Below, in pieces: positions 18,355 through 28,512 of a stretch of DNA of 64,000 nucleotides. The notes below the pieces were generated by a model, which saw nothing but the letters and a program-made list of their open reading frames with translations, made no database searches and was not told where the DNA came from. Position 1 is the first letter of the stretch, and each line of letters opens with the position of its first letter. Position numbers and translations under genes: made by a program. Origin of the DNA: Pseudoalteromonas luteoviolacea (lineage in GTDB: Bacteria; Pseudomonadota; Gammaproteobacteria; Enterobacterales; Alteromonadaceae); assembly GCF_001696455.1 (NCBI RefSeq), contig NZ_MAUJ01000001.1, forward strand, positions 1,178,001 through 1,242,000. Reading direction: 5' to 3'.

Positions 18355-20727
18355 ATGGCAAAAAGTTGTTTTCATTGCCTAGAGCCCGTGCCAAACGGCT
18401 TTACAGGCGAAGTTATTTTTGAAGGTGTTTCAAATCCCGTGTGTTGCACGGGATGCCAAGCCGTCGCCGATACGATTCTCGCGCAAGGCATGAGCGACTA
18501 TTACAAATTTAGAACCGAAACCAACGGCAAAGTTGAAGAGCTAGTTCCCGAAAAATTAAAAGAATTAACCAGCTACGATAACCAAGATATTCAAAGGGAC
18601 TTTGTCGATCAGCAAGGTGATCTCAAAGAGGTGTTACTGAGCGTTGAAGGCATTAGTTGTGCTGCGTGTGCGTGGCTAATAGAAAAACAGCTTCTAGCGA
18701 TTTCAGGCGTAAAGCGAGTCGATGTGAATACCTCAACACACCGCGCCATGATTTTGTGGCAAGATAAAGACGCCAAACTCAGTGAAATTATTGCTGCACT
18801 TATGCAAATTGGCTACAAAGCCTATCCATTTCAAGCAGACGAAGAAGCGAATCAAAAACAAGCTGCTGCCAAAGCATACATGAGACGCCTAGGTGTCGCT
18901 GGTCTCATGACAATGCAAGTGATGATGTTTGCCTTTGCGATGTACTTTGGCATGTTTTCGGGCATGGATGAAGGGTTTGAGCAGTATTTTAGATGGATCA
19001 GTTTGGTTTTGGCTTCTCCCGTTATTCTTTACTCTGCCCTGCCCTTTTTGACCAATGCGGTAAAAGGCCTTCAAAGTAAACAACTCAATATGGACTTACC
19101 TGTATCCCTCGCTATTTTTGGCGCTTACGGTGCGAGCTGTTATGCCACTGTAATGTCAGTCGGTGAGGTTTACTTTGAGTCAATCTGCATGTTCACTTTC
19201 TTATTGCTTTTGGGCAAATACCTTGAATTTAGAGCACGAATGAAAGCCAGCGAATTTACCGCAAACTTACAAAAACTACTGCCACTCACCGCTAGAAAAA
19301 TATCAGGTAACAAAGAAGAAGTCATCGCTGCGAAAAGCCTACAATTGAATGATATGATTTTGATAAAGCCTGGTGAAGCAATCCCAGCAGATGGTCTAGT
19401 CGTAAATGGCACCAGTACCGTGGACGAGTCGATGATGACTGGAGAGCATCTGCCCATTAAGAAGTTTGAAAACCATCAGGTCTACGCTGGCACGCTAAAT
19501 CACGATGGCGTAATTACTATACAAATAAACAAGGTTGGACAAAATACCCTGCTCAACCAAATCATTAAGCTGCAACACAATGCCCTAATGAAAAGGCCAA
19601 AGATTGTTGAGGTAACCGATAAAGTAGCACAGTGGTTCGTCGCTTGCCTTTTGGTTTTCGCCTCAATCACTGCAATCGGGTGGTATCACATTGAACCCGA
19701 GCATGCATTTTGGGTAACCATTGCTGTGCTTGTTGCAACCTGTCCATGCGCATTGAGTTTGGCTATACCAACAGCACTTACTTGCGCAGTAGCCACACTC
19801 ACCAAAAAAGGCATTTTGATAAAAGAAAGCCATGTTCTCGAGACCACGCCCAAAGTAACACGTTATGCCTTTGATAAAACAGGCACCTTAACAGAGGGGC
19901 GTTTTTCCATTGTAAAAACAACCATGCTCGATCAGAATTATTCTGCCGAGCAAGTTCTAGGATTCGCAAGCGCGCTAGAAAGATACTCTGAGCACCCTAT
20001 CGCAAAAGCGTTTACGCAAAAAGACGCGCAAGTAATTGAGATTACTTCTCCTACCGTAAGAACAGGTCTTGGTGTCGCTGGTGAGATGAATGGTGATCAG
20101 ATTGCGATAGGTAAACCTAATTGGTTTAACAATCACGCCTCATTTGCGCAAGCAACTCTTTTTATAAACGAGCAGCCAATTGCTGATTTTTATCTTCAAG
20201 ATAAAGTTCGAGAAAGTGCTCATAGAGTCGTCGCCTACTTGCAAAGCAAAAACCTTACCTGCCACATGCTTACGGGCGATAGTTCAAATGCCGCAAAGAA
20301 CTTAGCTGACGAACTAGGTCTTGATTCATTCAAACAAGCGTGTTCACCCAAAGACAAGCAACTCTGCGTAGAAAAGTGGTCCCGCGAACAAGATATTGTT
20401 GCCATGATTGGCGACGGCGTAAATGACAGTCCGGTATTCAACAGTGCTCACCTATCAATCGCAATGGAGACTGGCGCGGATATTTCAAAAAATACGGCCG
20501 ATGTAGTACTGTTAAATAGTGACTTAAACTCGCTACAAACGCTACAAACTGTAGCTGTTAAAACAAAGCGAATCATCAAGCAGAATTTGACGATTTCGTT
20601 ACTCTACAACGGGTCTATATTACCGTTAGCAGCTTTGGGGATGGTTCCACCATGGCTCGCAGTAATTGGTATGTCGGCAAGCTCTATTGTTGTGATTTCT
20701 AACTCATTAAGGTTATTGAAACTATGA
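18355..20727 (+). CDS. ccoI: Copper-translocating P-type ATPase for cbb3 assembly
   Basis: A 790-residue P1B ATPase that exports copper for the cbb3 catalytic site. An N-terminal Cys-rich domain (CFHC at 5-8, CCTGC at 30-34) is followed by a heavy-metal domain (SCAAC, C102/C105). Then come the ion-path motif CPC (463-465), the phosphorylation site DKTGTLTEG (D507) and the hinge GDGVNDSP. The Cys-rich head is typical of FixI/CcoI rather than CopA. It overlaps ccoS by four bases. Confidence 0.96.
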   Translation: MAKSCFHCLEPVPNGFTGEVIFEGVSNPVCCTGCQAVADTILAQGMSDYYKFRTETNGKVEELVPEKLKELTSYDNQDIQRDFVDQQGDLKEVLLSVEGISCAACAWLIEKQLLAISGVKRVDVNTSTHRAMILWQDKDAKLSEIIAALMQIGYKAYPFQADEEANQKQAAAKAYMRRLGVAGLMTMQVMMFAFAMYFGMFSGMDEGFEQYFRWISLVLASPVILYSALPFLTNAVKGLQSKQLNMDLPVSLAIFGAYGASCYATVMSVGEVYFESICMFTFLLLLGKYLEFRARMKASEFTANLQKLLPLTARKISGNKEEVIAAKSLQLNDMILIKPGEAIPADGLVVNGTSTVDESMMTGEHLPIKKFENHQVYAGTLNHDGVITIQINKVGQNTLLNQIIKLQHNALMKRPKIVEVTDKVAQWFVACLLVFASITAIGWYHIEPEHAFWVTIAVLVATCPCALSLAIPTALTCAVATLTKKGILIKESHVLETTPKVTRYAFDKTGTLTEGRFSIVKTTMLDQNYSAEQVLGFASALERYSEHPIAKAFTQKDAQVIEITSPTVRTGLGVAGEMNGDQIAIGKPNWFNNHASFAQATLFINEQPIADFYLQDKVRESAHRVVAYLQSKNLTCHMLTGDSSNAAKNLADELGLDSFKQACSPKDKQLCVEKWSREQDIVAMIGDGVNDSPVFNSAHLSIAMETGADISKNTADVVLLNSDLNSLQTLQTVAVKTKRIIKQNLTISLLYNGSILPLAALGMVPPWLAVIGMSASSIVVISNSLRLLKL

Positions 20728-20897
20728 GTATTATCTACGTATTAATTCCCATTGCTATCCTATTTGTCGTCATCGCCATAGGCGTATTCTTTTGGGCAGT
20801 GAAAAGTGAGCAATTTTCAGATTTAAACAAGCAAGCGCATAGCATCCTGTTTGAAGACGATAAAGAGCAACACAACAAGAGCAATGATGGAAATTAG
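20724..20897 (+). CDS. ccoS: cbb3 oxidase maturation protein CcoS
   Basis: A 57-residue protein read from the ATG overlapping the ccoI stop (ATGA). It starts MSIIYVLIPIAILF, has one membrane helix and then FFWAVKSEQFSDL, the family signature (aromatic-W-A-V-K-S-x-Q-F-x-D-L). CcoS is needed to insert cofactors into the cbb3 oxidase. The charged tail overlaps the start of the next gene. Confidence 0.93.
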   Translation: MSIIYVLIPIAILFVVIAIGVFFWAVKSEQFSDLNKQAHSILFEDDKEQHNKSNDGN

Positions 20898-21555
20898 TTT
20901 AGCGAGTGCCTTTTTTATGGGGCTCGCAGGCAGTGGCCACTGCCTAGCCATGTGCGGTGGCGTCGCATCCAGCCTACAATTGGCACAAGACAAGCAACAC
21001 CCGTTAGTTGTCGCATTTTTATATAACTTTGGTAGGCTTTTGAGCTATGCGATTGCGGGCACGTTTGTGGCTTTGCTGGGCACATCTTTTGCGCAGCAAA
21101 ATACAACATTCGCACTTGGACTCTCTTACTTAAGTGGTATTTTTATGCTGCTTGTAGGTCTGTATATTATGCGTTTTGTCGCCACATTAAATTGGTTGGA
21201 AAAGTTAGGCAACTTTGTAATTTGGCGAAGAGTCGTAAAACTAAATAAATATATATTACCCATCGACACCAAGAAAAAAGCATTAGCATATGGTGCGCTA
21301 TGGGGCTGGTTACCGTGTGGTTTAGTTTACAGTGCATTACTATGGAGTTTACAGGCTGCTAGCCCGTTTTATGGTGCACTTACCATGGTGGCTTTTGCAT
21401 TGGGAACCTTTCCTGCACTTATTGTTGCAGGTCAGTCTGCTCAAGTGTTAAACAATTTCTTAAATCACCCAGTTACGCGAATAATTCTTGGAAACTTGTT
21501 TGTTTGGTATGGGTTGTACCTGATTATAATCGCTAGTAACAAATTAGTACTTTAA
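20884..21555 (+). CDS. SafE/TauE-like membrane protein of the cco cluster
   Basis: A 223-residue integral membrane protein with about six helices. GSGHCLAMCGG near the N-terminus and the later WGWLPCGLVYSALLW are the paired Cys motifs of the DsbD-related sulfite exporter TauE/SafE-like family often found after ccoS. The ATG at 20884 overlaps ccoS by 14 bases. A function in copper or thiol transport for oxidase maturation is likely by context, but the transported species is not known. Confidence 0.88.
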   Translation: MMEISLASAFFMGLAGSGHCLAMCGGVASSLQLAQDKQHPLVVAFLYNFGRLLSYAIAGTFVALLGTSFAQQNTTFALGLSYLSGIFMLLVGLYIMRFVATLNWLEKLGNFVIWRRVVKLNKYILPIDTKKKALAYGALWGWLPCGLVYSALLWSLQAASPFYGALTMVAFALGTFPALIVAGQSAQVLNNFLNHPVTRIILGNLFVWYGLYLIIIASNKLVL

Positions 21556-21663
21556 TCTGGTTTTATGGTGGTCATTGTAAGATAATACCAACCATACAAT
21601 AGGCGTTTGGAAGCAGGAGTTTTTATTCGCCTACATGGTGAAAGTTTTATGGTAAAAACCAGA
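21556..21663. repeat. 108-base element bounded by 9-bp inverted repeats
   Basis: TCTGGTTTT at 21556-21564 and AAAACCAGA at 21655-21663 are exact inverted repeats. Inside lies a smaller TAGGCG/CGCCTA pair (about 21599-21633). It sits between the SafE-like gene and fnr. It could be a folded leader, a terminator region or a small repeat element. Confidence 0.4.
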
Positions 21664-21745
21664 TATACTCTAGTTTTGGCTTTATTTACCTATAACTTTT
21701 TGAATTTAATATTTTTTATGTGCGTCTAAGAGTAATGGATTTATT

Positions 21746-22474
21746 ATGGATTTAAATAATCGCTCCAAAAGTCAGTGTACGATCAGTTGTACAAACTGCA
21801 GTATTAGTCAGCTTTGTTTGCCCTATTCTCTAAATGGGAATGAAATGGACAAACTTGATGAAATCATTGAACGTAAAAAGCCTTTGCACAAAGGTGACTT
21901 TTTGTTCGAATCGGGCTCTAAACTTGAGGCAATTTACGCCGTCAGGTCTGGGTCGTTTAAATCTTATACTTTATCAGAACAAGGCGACGAACAAATCACT
22001 GGCTTTCACTTAGCTGGCGATCTCGTTGGCTTTGACGCCATAAATAAAATGCAACATCAGAGTTTTGCTCAAGCTCTTGAAACATCGATGGTATGTGAGA
22101 TCCCTTTTGACACATTGGACGAACTAGCTGGTAAACTGCCTAAGCTGCGACAGCAAATCATGCGTCTGATGAGTAGCGAAATCAACTATGATCAAGAGAT
22201 GTTGTTGCTACTGAACAAGAAAACAGCTGAAGAAAGGCTCGCGACTTTCATTTATAACTTATCAAATCGTTTTGGTGAGCGAGGCTTCTCTCGAAAAGAG
22301 TTCAGATTTACAATGACACGTGGTGAGATTGGTAACTATTTGGGACTTACCGTTGAGACCATTAGCCGACTATTAAGCCGTTTCCAAAAAGCCGGTCTAA
22401 TTAAAGTAGAAGGCAAATTCATCACAATTCTAGAAGGCGACGGTTTGGCGAGCGCTGCTGGTATTAGTAGTTGA
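21746..22474 (+). CDS. fnr: FNR/EtrA oxygen-sensing transcriptional regulator
   Basis: A 242-residue CRP/FNR family protein. Iron-sulfur ligands are C15, C18 and C24 (spacing as in FNR) plus C117. A cyclic-nucleotide-binding-like fold is followed by a DNA-binding helix with E-T-I-S-R ([15 protein letters not shown]), the FNR recognition pattern for TTGAT half-sites. It senses oxygen through a 4Fe-4S cluster and controls anaerobic genes. It sits after the cbb3 assembly genes and before uspE, a common order in gammaproteobacteria. Confidence 0.96.
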   Translation: MDLNNRSKSQCTISCTNCSISQLCLPYSLNGNEMDKLDEIIERKKPLHKGDFLFESGSKLEAIYAVRSGSFKSYTLSEQGDEQITGFHLAGDLVGFDAINKMQHQSFAQALETSMVCEIPFDTLDELAGKLPKLRQQIMRLMSSEINYDQEMLLLLNKKTAEERLATFIYNLSNRFGERGFSRKEFRFTMTRGEIGNYLGLTVETISRLLSRFQKAGLIKVEGKFITILEGDGLASAAGISS

Positions 22475-22510
22475 TCTAAACCAATTTTTCCATCGAAATA
22501 ACTTTATACC

Positions 22511-22551
22511 TTGGCTATATCGGTTACACTCAAAGTATACTGATTAGCCAA
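22511..22551. repeat. Inverted repeat upstream of uspE
   Basis: TTGGCTA at 22511-22517 and TAGCCAA at 22545-22551 lie 20-60 bases before the uspE start. It could be an operator or a leader hairpin; no known consensus was recognised. Confidence 0.35.
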
Positions 22552-22569
22552 GCGCCATAGGAGGCTCCG

Positions 22570-23493
22570 ATGGATAAGATTAAACGTATTCTCACTGTCA
22601 TTGACCCAACTAAAGAGCAGCAAAACAGTCTTGAGCGCTCTATCAGCCTAGCCAAAAAAACAGGTGCGCAAATCACCGCATTTCTGTCTATCTATGACTT
22701 CTCGTATGAAATGACCACCATGCTTTCAAAAGAAGAAAGAGAGGCCATGCGGTCAGCTGTAATCAAAGATAGAGAAGAGTGGATCAATGAACTCATTACC
22801 GATTATGTGGGTCTTGATATTCAAGCTAAAGTTGTATGGCATAATCGACCTTATGAAGCGATTATCGAAGAAGTCCTTCATGCCCAATTTGATATTGTTA
22901 TCAAGTCGACACATCAACATGATACGCTCAAATCAGTGATATTCACGCCCACTGACTGGCATTTAATTAGGAAGTGCCCTACCCCTGTTTTACTTGTTAA
23001 AGATCAGGCTTGGCCCGAGCACGGAGAGATCATTGCGGCTGTCAATGCAGTCAGCGATAATGAACAACATCAAACATTAAATAAGCGCATTATCAAAGAT
23101 GCCCTGTTCATTTGCGACCTAGCTGACGCATCATTAAGCTTGGTAAACACCTACCCCGCAACACCGGTAAATATTGCAATAGAAATTCCAGAATTTAACC
23201 CATCTCAATATAGCGAAGCGGTCAAGAAACACCATGAAGATGAAACTTGGTCTCTCGCCAATGAATTTAATATTGCCAAAGAAACATGCATCGTCGAAGA
23301 GGGTTTACCTGAAGATGTGATCCCAGCAATAGCCCAGAAAAAGTCGGCGGAATTGGTCGTCATTGGTACTGTTGGGCGAACAGGTCTAAGTGCAGCATTA
23401 ATTGGAAACACCGCCGAGCACGTAATAGACAGCCTAGATTGTGATGTATTGGCCCTCAAACCTGATGGCTATAAAAGCCCATTAGAGCACTAA
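22570..23493 (+). CDS. uspE: Universal stress protein E (tandem Usp domains)
   Basis: A 307-residue protein with two Usp domains (about 1-145 and 155-305). The second ends with the clear nucleotide-loop motif GTVGRTGLSAALIGNTAEHV (G-x-x-G-x(9)-G-N-x-A). The family supports stress survival and motility in E. coli, where uspE also lies beside fnr. An AGGAGG site precedes the ATG. A terminator follows. Confidence 0.95.
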   Translation: MDKIKRILTVIDPTKEQQNSLERSISLAKKTGAQITAFLSIYDFSYEMTTMLSKEEREAMRSAVIKDREEWINELITDYVGLDIQAKVVWHNRPYEAIIEEVLHAQFDIVIKSTHQHDTLKSVIFTPTDWHLIRKCPTPVLLVKDQAWPEHGEIIAAVNAVSDNEQHQTLNKRIIKDALFICDLADASLSLVNTYPATPVNIAIEIPEFNPSQYSEAVKKHHEDETWSLANEFNIAKETCIVEEGLPEDVIPAIAQKKSAELVVIGTVGRTGLSAALIGNTAEHVIDSLDCDVLALKPDGYKSPLEH

Positions 23494-23501
23494 ATATTTA
23501 G

Positions 23502-23528
23502 AAGTCCGGTAATAGTATCGGACTTTTC
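23502..23528 (+). terminator. Rho-independent terminator after uspE
   Basis: Stem AAGTCCG (23502-23508) and CGGACTT (23519-23525) followed by T-rich sequence. Confidence 0.85.
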
Positions 23529-23964
23529 TTTCCCTCCCGATGTGTAACGAGCTTAGATTAACATCATTAAATTTGATGGGTTAAACAACCCACTTGTGAT
23601 TGAAAAAACTATCCGCAGACTTATAACAGCAAATCGAATACCTATTCCTATCAAAAAAGAATAATTTTTTTCATTTTTTTTCAGTTAGTACCCAAGATGA
23701 TACTCCTTTGATTTTGTTAACAAAAAAGGAACTTTTTATCCTTGTTTCTTAATTGATACACCCCAATGCGTTGATATAAATTCAACAAAACCATGTACAA
23801 ATCTTAAACGCATATTATATATTGTATACAATCATACTTTATGAACTGTCATTAAAGTATGGTATGCAAGAGGTATGTCATTGAAATTCAATGCCTAAGA
23901 CTCCTCTTTAACAACATGTAAAGCATGTTTGTGCTTTACCCATACTCGTTAAAGGAAAGTTACA
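23529..23964. other. Long upstream region of the metalloprotease gene
   Basis: About 435 bases without a gene, visibly AT-rich. It holds an inverted repeat TGGGTT-aaac-AACCCA at 23577-23592 and a hairpin GTAAAGCA/TGCTTTAC at 23918-23939, shortly before the AAAGGAAAG ribosome site of the protease. These could be regulatory leader elements. Confidence 0.5.
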
Positions 23965-26900
23965 GTGCGACAAAAAAACCAATTAAAAAAGCTAGCCCTA
24001 GCAACGGCTATCACTGTTTCATTTTCAGCTTCGGCTCAACATACCTATCTATTCGATAGACAATTGAGCTTCGAAAATGAAATTTCGAACCTAGCACAGT
24101 CATCAACAACAGAGCCTAGCCAAACAAGGCAAAAGCTGATTTTAGATTCAATTAAATTAAACAGTGCTTTGGGTGCAAGCCTGCAAGTGGGAAATTCACT
24201 TAGCCTTACAATTGACGGGCAGTATGTACAAATTCACCTGTATGAAGTAACGCAAAAAAATAGCAAAACAACCTATATAAATGGCCGCTCGTCTGATGGC
24301 CATGCCAAACTGTCAATGATAAAAACAAACAACAGTTACAGCGCAAAGATTTATATTGGAAATACCGGTTATTTATTAACTCCCACGGGGAATGGGCTGT
24401 ATAAATTAAGTAAATTCACCCAAGATAATGCACCGATTGACTCAACAGCAGATAGACCGGGTTTGGAGCATGGGGACTCTTCACACGGTTTAGTTGGCCA
24501 CACAGATATCTCACCTTTTTTACGTGCTGCCGCAAGTAGCGATGCCAATGCTGTGCCCGAAGTAACCGTGGTTGTTGCTTATACGGACAAACTCGCTACC
24601 GAGGTTGGTGATGTCGATGCATACATCGCACTGATGGAAAAAGACACTAATGACAGTTATACCGCAAGTGGCATAAATGCCAGCGTCAGAGTCGTACATT
24701 CCTATCAAACCGGTTATGTATCTACCGGCGATATGTCTGAGGATAACTCATTACTACTTAATGAAAATACCAGTAGTTGGCTAGCAGAACCAAACCCTCT
24801 AGCCCCAAACGGGTTTGGCGTAGAACTAAAAAGTATTCGAGACGAGCACCAAGCAGATATCATGGTATTTTTAGCGGATCAGAATGCTAGTTCGCCTTGG
24901 GCTGGATGGGCGGGACAAATTGGTACTGATGCCGAAAGCGCCTTATTTACGATGAGTAGCTGGGGTACCTTTAAAAATACCTTTGGTCATGAACTCGGGC
25001 ACTTGTACGGTGCAAGACATGACAATGATTCGACAACGACTCCTTTTGCTTTTGGCCATGGATTTTGTAATGAGTCCAAAACGTGGCGTACACTCATGGC
25101 CATTAGTGATTGTGGCGAAAGGCTAAACGTATGGTCAAACCCCAATAAAACCTACCAAGGGGAAGCTGGGGGGACGGTCGAAGTCAACGACAATGCCCGT
25201 GTACATAATGAACGCGCGACATTTATGGCTGCTTTGCGGACCTCATCACACAACGCGCCGTCAGCTACGATAACACAAGCAACCATTACGCCAGGTAACC
25301 TAACAGCCAATTTCTCAGGTCAAGCAAATGACAGCGATGGCAATATTGTGTCTACACTCTGGGATTTTGGTGATGGTGTATACAATAATAAGCCATACGC
25401 ACAAGGTGACTCGGTTACACATACTTATCTATTCCCCGGCACTTATATTGTTAGGTATACTGCAACCGATAATGAAGGTTTGATCCATTCAGCCTCGCAG
25501 CAAGTCACTATTACCTCCACGCCAGGCCAAAGCTACTGCGGTGTAAAAGGAACAAATGCGGTCTATCAATATACACAAAGTGTGTCTGTGAATGGTAAGG
25601 TGCATCAGTCGGATAGAAGGCAGTACACGGATCACACAGCATTGGAACCATTCACTGTTTATGCTGGTTCGGCAACAGGCATTGAGCTACAACAAGGTAC
25701 CCGTGGCAGTAAGTTTGGCCCCTACTCCGCATATTGGGCCGTATATGTTGATTTAAACCAAAATAACAGTTTTGATGACCCTGGAGAGCTCATTCATTTT
25801 TCTGAGCCACTATCCAAGTCGTCTCCTGAACCCATACTGGCTAGTATCACTATCCCTGATAGTGCACTTGCGGGTACAACTCGAATGCGTGTTATTCAAT
25901 CTAACACTCTACGTGAAGGGGAGACACAACTTGCAGCCTGCGGCGATTTTAAGTTTGGTGAAGCTGAAGATTACAGCATTCATATAATTAAAGAGCAAAA
26001 TCCAGCAGAGTTTACGACGTCTATTAACAACAGCGATCTCAATGTCGGCTTTTCTATCGACTCTGACGATGTCGCATCGGTTAAATGGGACTTTGGCGAT
26101 GGCCTCTTTAGCGACTCGAGCACCAGCACCTCTTTCAATCCAAATCATCAATATGTTTTTGGTGGAGAGTACACGGTAACGCTCACGGTAACTTTAAAAA
26201 ATGGTGAAACCTATACTCACACTAAAGTCATAACTGTCACCGCCCCTGCAGGACAAGACTATTGTCGTGCGTATGGTAACCAACCAAAATATCAATACAA
26301 CGCGAATGTCACACTGAACGGTAATAGCGTCACTTCTGGTTCGGCAAATTATACAGACCACACTGACAAAGTACTCGGCGCAGTTAAGGGAGACAACATC
26401 CTATCTGTGCGACAAGGTGCGACTGGGTCAAAAACCTCTTATAACGCTGAATGGCGCGTTTATATTGATATGAACCACAATGGTACTTTTGACGATTCTG
26501 AAAGCGTTTGGTACTGGGTAGGTGCAAATACTGCAAATGATATCGAAAGAACAATCACTATCCCTACAACTGCGTTAACGGGTAAAACCAGAATGCGTGT
26601 GCTACAAAGTTATGAAGAGTTGAAGTCTCCATGCGGACGCATCAGATGGGGTGAAGTTGAAGACTTTACTGTAGACATTCAGCCTGAAAACCCAGCCGAT
26701 TTCACTGCCAATGTAACGACGAATAATCTGACGGTTAGTTTTACAGACTCATTGGGAAGTAACGCCGATATTGCTTCAATCGAGTATGATTTTGGCGACA
26801 GTGCAGTCAACCCAAACCATACCAGTACGCAAGGCAACCCTTCGCACACTTACCTATATGCAGGTACTTACTCTGTTAGACTAAAAGTGACATTGCAAAG

Positions 26901-28059
26901 TGGCATTAGCTACATGAAGGAGCAAAACGTCACGGTTGACGGCCCTGCGCACTGTATTGCATACGCAAAGTCCACAACGCAATGGACAAGCAAAGTCCGT
27001 GTTGGCAGTCTAAGTAATAGCTCAGAAAAAAGCCAGTTCAGCCGCTTTGACAATGCGGGCTTCAGCTTTAAAAAGGGCGCGGCAACAGACATTGGGTTAA
27101 CACACGGTTCCAATGGACCATACCTTGCGAATTGGGCTGTATATGTAGACCTGAACCAAAACAACAGCTTTGATGATTCCGGCGAGTTATTGATCCAAAC
27201 AAGCGCGACTACCTTTGATGAAGTTGTTAACTCAGTCACCATTCCGGCTTCTGCTGTAAACGGCTCAACAACGATGCGCGTGATTCAATCCTATGAACTA
27301 ACTGATGGCAAGTTACCCGCATGTGGCACGTATGATTGGGGCGAAGTCGAGGATTACTCGGTGACGATAACAGATGAACAAGGTCCTGATTCTGATTTAC
27401 TTAACGGCGTGACTAAGTCAGGTATTTCAGTTGCAGCAAAAGAAACTAAAACCTTTACATTTTTTGTCCCAGAGGGTGCCAAAAACATCAAAGTTGAAAT
27501 GGGCGCAGGCACTGGTGACCCAGATCTATACGTAAAATTTGGTGATTCAGACACAGCAACTAATTGGGATTGTCGACCTTATACTAGCGGTAATAGAGAC
27601 GAGACATGTGATAGCAGCAAACTCACTAAGTCAGGTGGTATTTACTATGTTTCAGTTGTCGGTTGGACTGCTTCGGACAACGTGACACTGACAGGCTCTT
27701 TCACCGAAGGCGATGTTATTGAGCCACCTGTTAGTGCTTGCGCAACTAAGGCACCGCAAACACGTGGTAACTTATCTAATAATGACGCTATCTGTATGGG
27801 CAGTAACACCGTCTATGTTGCCATTAGCGTGCCTGCTGGCCAGTCGAAGCTAACTATCACCACTACAGGTGGTGACGGCGACGCCAGCATTTATCAAAAT
27901 GCAGCGGGTTGGCCAAGCACAAGTAACTTCCAAAACTCAGCGACAACACAAGGCAGTAGCGAAGAACAGATTGTGATCAATAGCCCTGCCTCTGGGTGGC
28001 ACTACTTAATGGTGTCTGGGCAAGGTACTGGCGCACAGCTTAACGCAAAGTTTGAATAA
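23965..28059 (+). CDS. Secreted zinc metalloprotease with PKD, GEVED-type and PPC domains
   Basis: A 1364-residue exoprotein starting at a GTG after an AAAGGAAAG ribosome site. A signal peptide ends near SFSASAQ. The reprolysin-like catalytic domain has HELGHLYGARHD (H342, E343, H346, H352). Then follow three PKD-like domains (near 433, 680 and 910; DFGDG motifs), each with a GEVED-type domain (near 520, 761 and 993; YVDLNQNNSFDD and GEVEDYSV patterns). Two pre-peptidase C-terminal domains end the protein (near 1142 and 1258). The architecture suggests a protease that binds and cuts polymeric protein outside the cell. The C-terminal PPC domains are often removed on maturation. Confidence 0.93.
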   Translation: MRQKNQLKKLALATAITVSFSASAQHTYLFDRQLSFENEISNLAQSSTTEPSQTRQKLILDSIKLNSALGASLQVGNSLSLTIDGQYVQIHLYEVTQKNSKTTYINGRSSDGHAKLSMIKTNNSYSAKIYIGNTGYLLTPTGNGLYKLSKFTQDNAPIDSTADRPGLEHGDSSHGLVGHTDISPFLRAAASSDANAVPEVTVVVAYTDKLATEVGDVDAYIALMEKDTNDSYTASGINASVRVVHSYQTGYVSTGDMSEDNSLLLNENTSSWLAEPNPLAPNGFGVELKSIRDEHQADIMVFLADQNASSPWAGWAGQIGTDAESALFTMSSWGTFKNTFGHELGHLYGARHDNDSTTTPFAFGHGFCNESKTWRTLMAISDCGERLNVWSNPNKTYQGEAGGTVEVNDNARVHNERATFMAALRTSSHNAPSATITQATITPGNLTANFSGQANDSDGNIVSTLWDFGDGVYNNKPYAQGDSVTHTYLFPGTYIVRYTATDNEGLIHSASQQVTITSTPGQSYCGVKGTNAVYQYTQSVSVNGKVHQSDRRQYTDHTALEPFTVYAGSATGIELQQGTRGSKFGPYSAYWAVYVDLNQNNSFDDPGELIHFSEPLSKSSPEPILASITIPDSALAGTTRMRVIQSNTLREGETQLAACGDFKFGEAEDYSIHIIKEQNPAEFTTSINNSDLNVGFSIDSDDVASVKWDFGDGLFSDSSTSTSFNPNHQYVFGGEYTVTLTVTLKNGETYTHTKVITVTAPAGQDYCRAYGNQPKYQYNANVTLNGNSVTSGSANYTDHTDKVLGAVKGDNILSVRQGATGSKTSYNAEWRVYIDMNHNGTFDDSESVWYWVGANTANDIERTITIPTTALTGKTRMRVLQSYEELKSPCGRIRWGEVEDFTVDIQPENPADFTANVTTNNLTVSFTDSLGSNADIASIEYDFGDSAVNPNHTSTQGNPSHTYLYAGTYSVRLKVTLQSGISYMKEQNVTVDGPAHCIAYAKSTTQWTSKVRVGSLSNSSEKSQFSRFDNAGFSFKKGAATDIGLTHGSNGPYLANWAVYVDLNQNNSFDDSGELLIQTSATTFDEVVNSVTIPASAVNGSTTMRVIQSYELTDGKLPACGTYDWGEVEDYSVTITDEQGPDSDLLNGVTKSGISVAAKETKTFTFFVPEGAKNIKVEMGAGTGDPDLYVKFGDSDTATNWDCRPYTSGNRDETCDSSKLTKSGGIYYVSVVGWTASDNVTLTGSFTEGDVIEPPVSACATKAPQTRGNLSNNDAICMGSNTVYVAISVPAGQSKLTITTTGGDGDASIYQNAAGWPSTSNFQNSATTQGSSEEQIVINSPASGWHYLMVSGQGTGAQLNAKFE

Positions 28060-28082
28060 ACACATCATCATCTCCCTAGCCA

Positions 28083-28110
28083 AAGCCTCTTAGCAATAAG
28101 AGGCTTTTTT
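28083..28110 (+). terminator. Rho-independent terminator after the metalloprotease gene
   Basis: A 10-bp perfect stem (28083-28092 with 28097-28106), loop GCAA, then a T-run. Confidence 0.93.
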
Positions 28111-28351
28111 ATAAAGTAAACAGGTATGCCACCCCTAGCCCACAAATACAAAACAACACTTTCATCAAAAGACTTAGCCTATTATTTTTGTGCGACATTT
28201 CATTTTTCCTAATGCCTTTAAGATAGCGCGCATCTTGGCTAGTTAAATCTCTACAGTGCGGGCATTCAGGTTCGTAATCGCTAACCAAAACACCGCACCT
28301 TTCACATGGGCTACTATGCTCACTTTTGTAATTAAAAAACTGAAACCACAT
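28109..28351 (-). CDS. Small zinc-ribbon membrane protein
   Basis: An 80-residue protein with a four-Cys zinc ribbon (C16, C19, C29, C32: PCERCGV and ECPHCRD) and a C-terminal membrane helix (LLMKVLFCICGLGVAYLF). It lies downstream of ccoG on the same strand, but a terminator separates them. Such small zinc-ribbon/membrane proteins are conserved but uncharacterised. Confidence 0.75.
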   Translation of the reverse strand: MWFQFFNYKSEHSSPCERCGVLVSDYEPECPHCRDLTSQDARYLKGIRKNEMSHKNNRLSLLMKVLFCICGLGVAYLFTL

Positions 28352-28465
28352 CTTTTTTTATGCACCTAAAGTAGAACTACAAGCTGATTTCCAAAGTACT
28401 GCTTGGCGTGGAGTATGACAGCTATCGACTGGGGAATTGTACAGGTATTTTCAAGAGAAATATAA

Positions 28466-28483
28466 AAGGGCCAAATGGCCCTT
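28466..28483 (-). terminator. Rho-independent terminator of ccoG
   Basis: AAGGGCCA (28466-28473) pairs with TGGCCCTT (28476-28483); on the minus strand it is followed by TTTTAT. It lies about 30 bases past the ccoG stop. Confidence 0.85.
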
Positions 28484-28512
28484 GAGGAATAACCCAGTGC
28501 TCTACTAAAACA

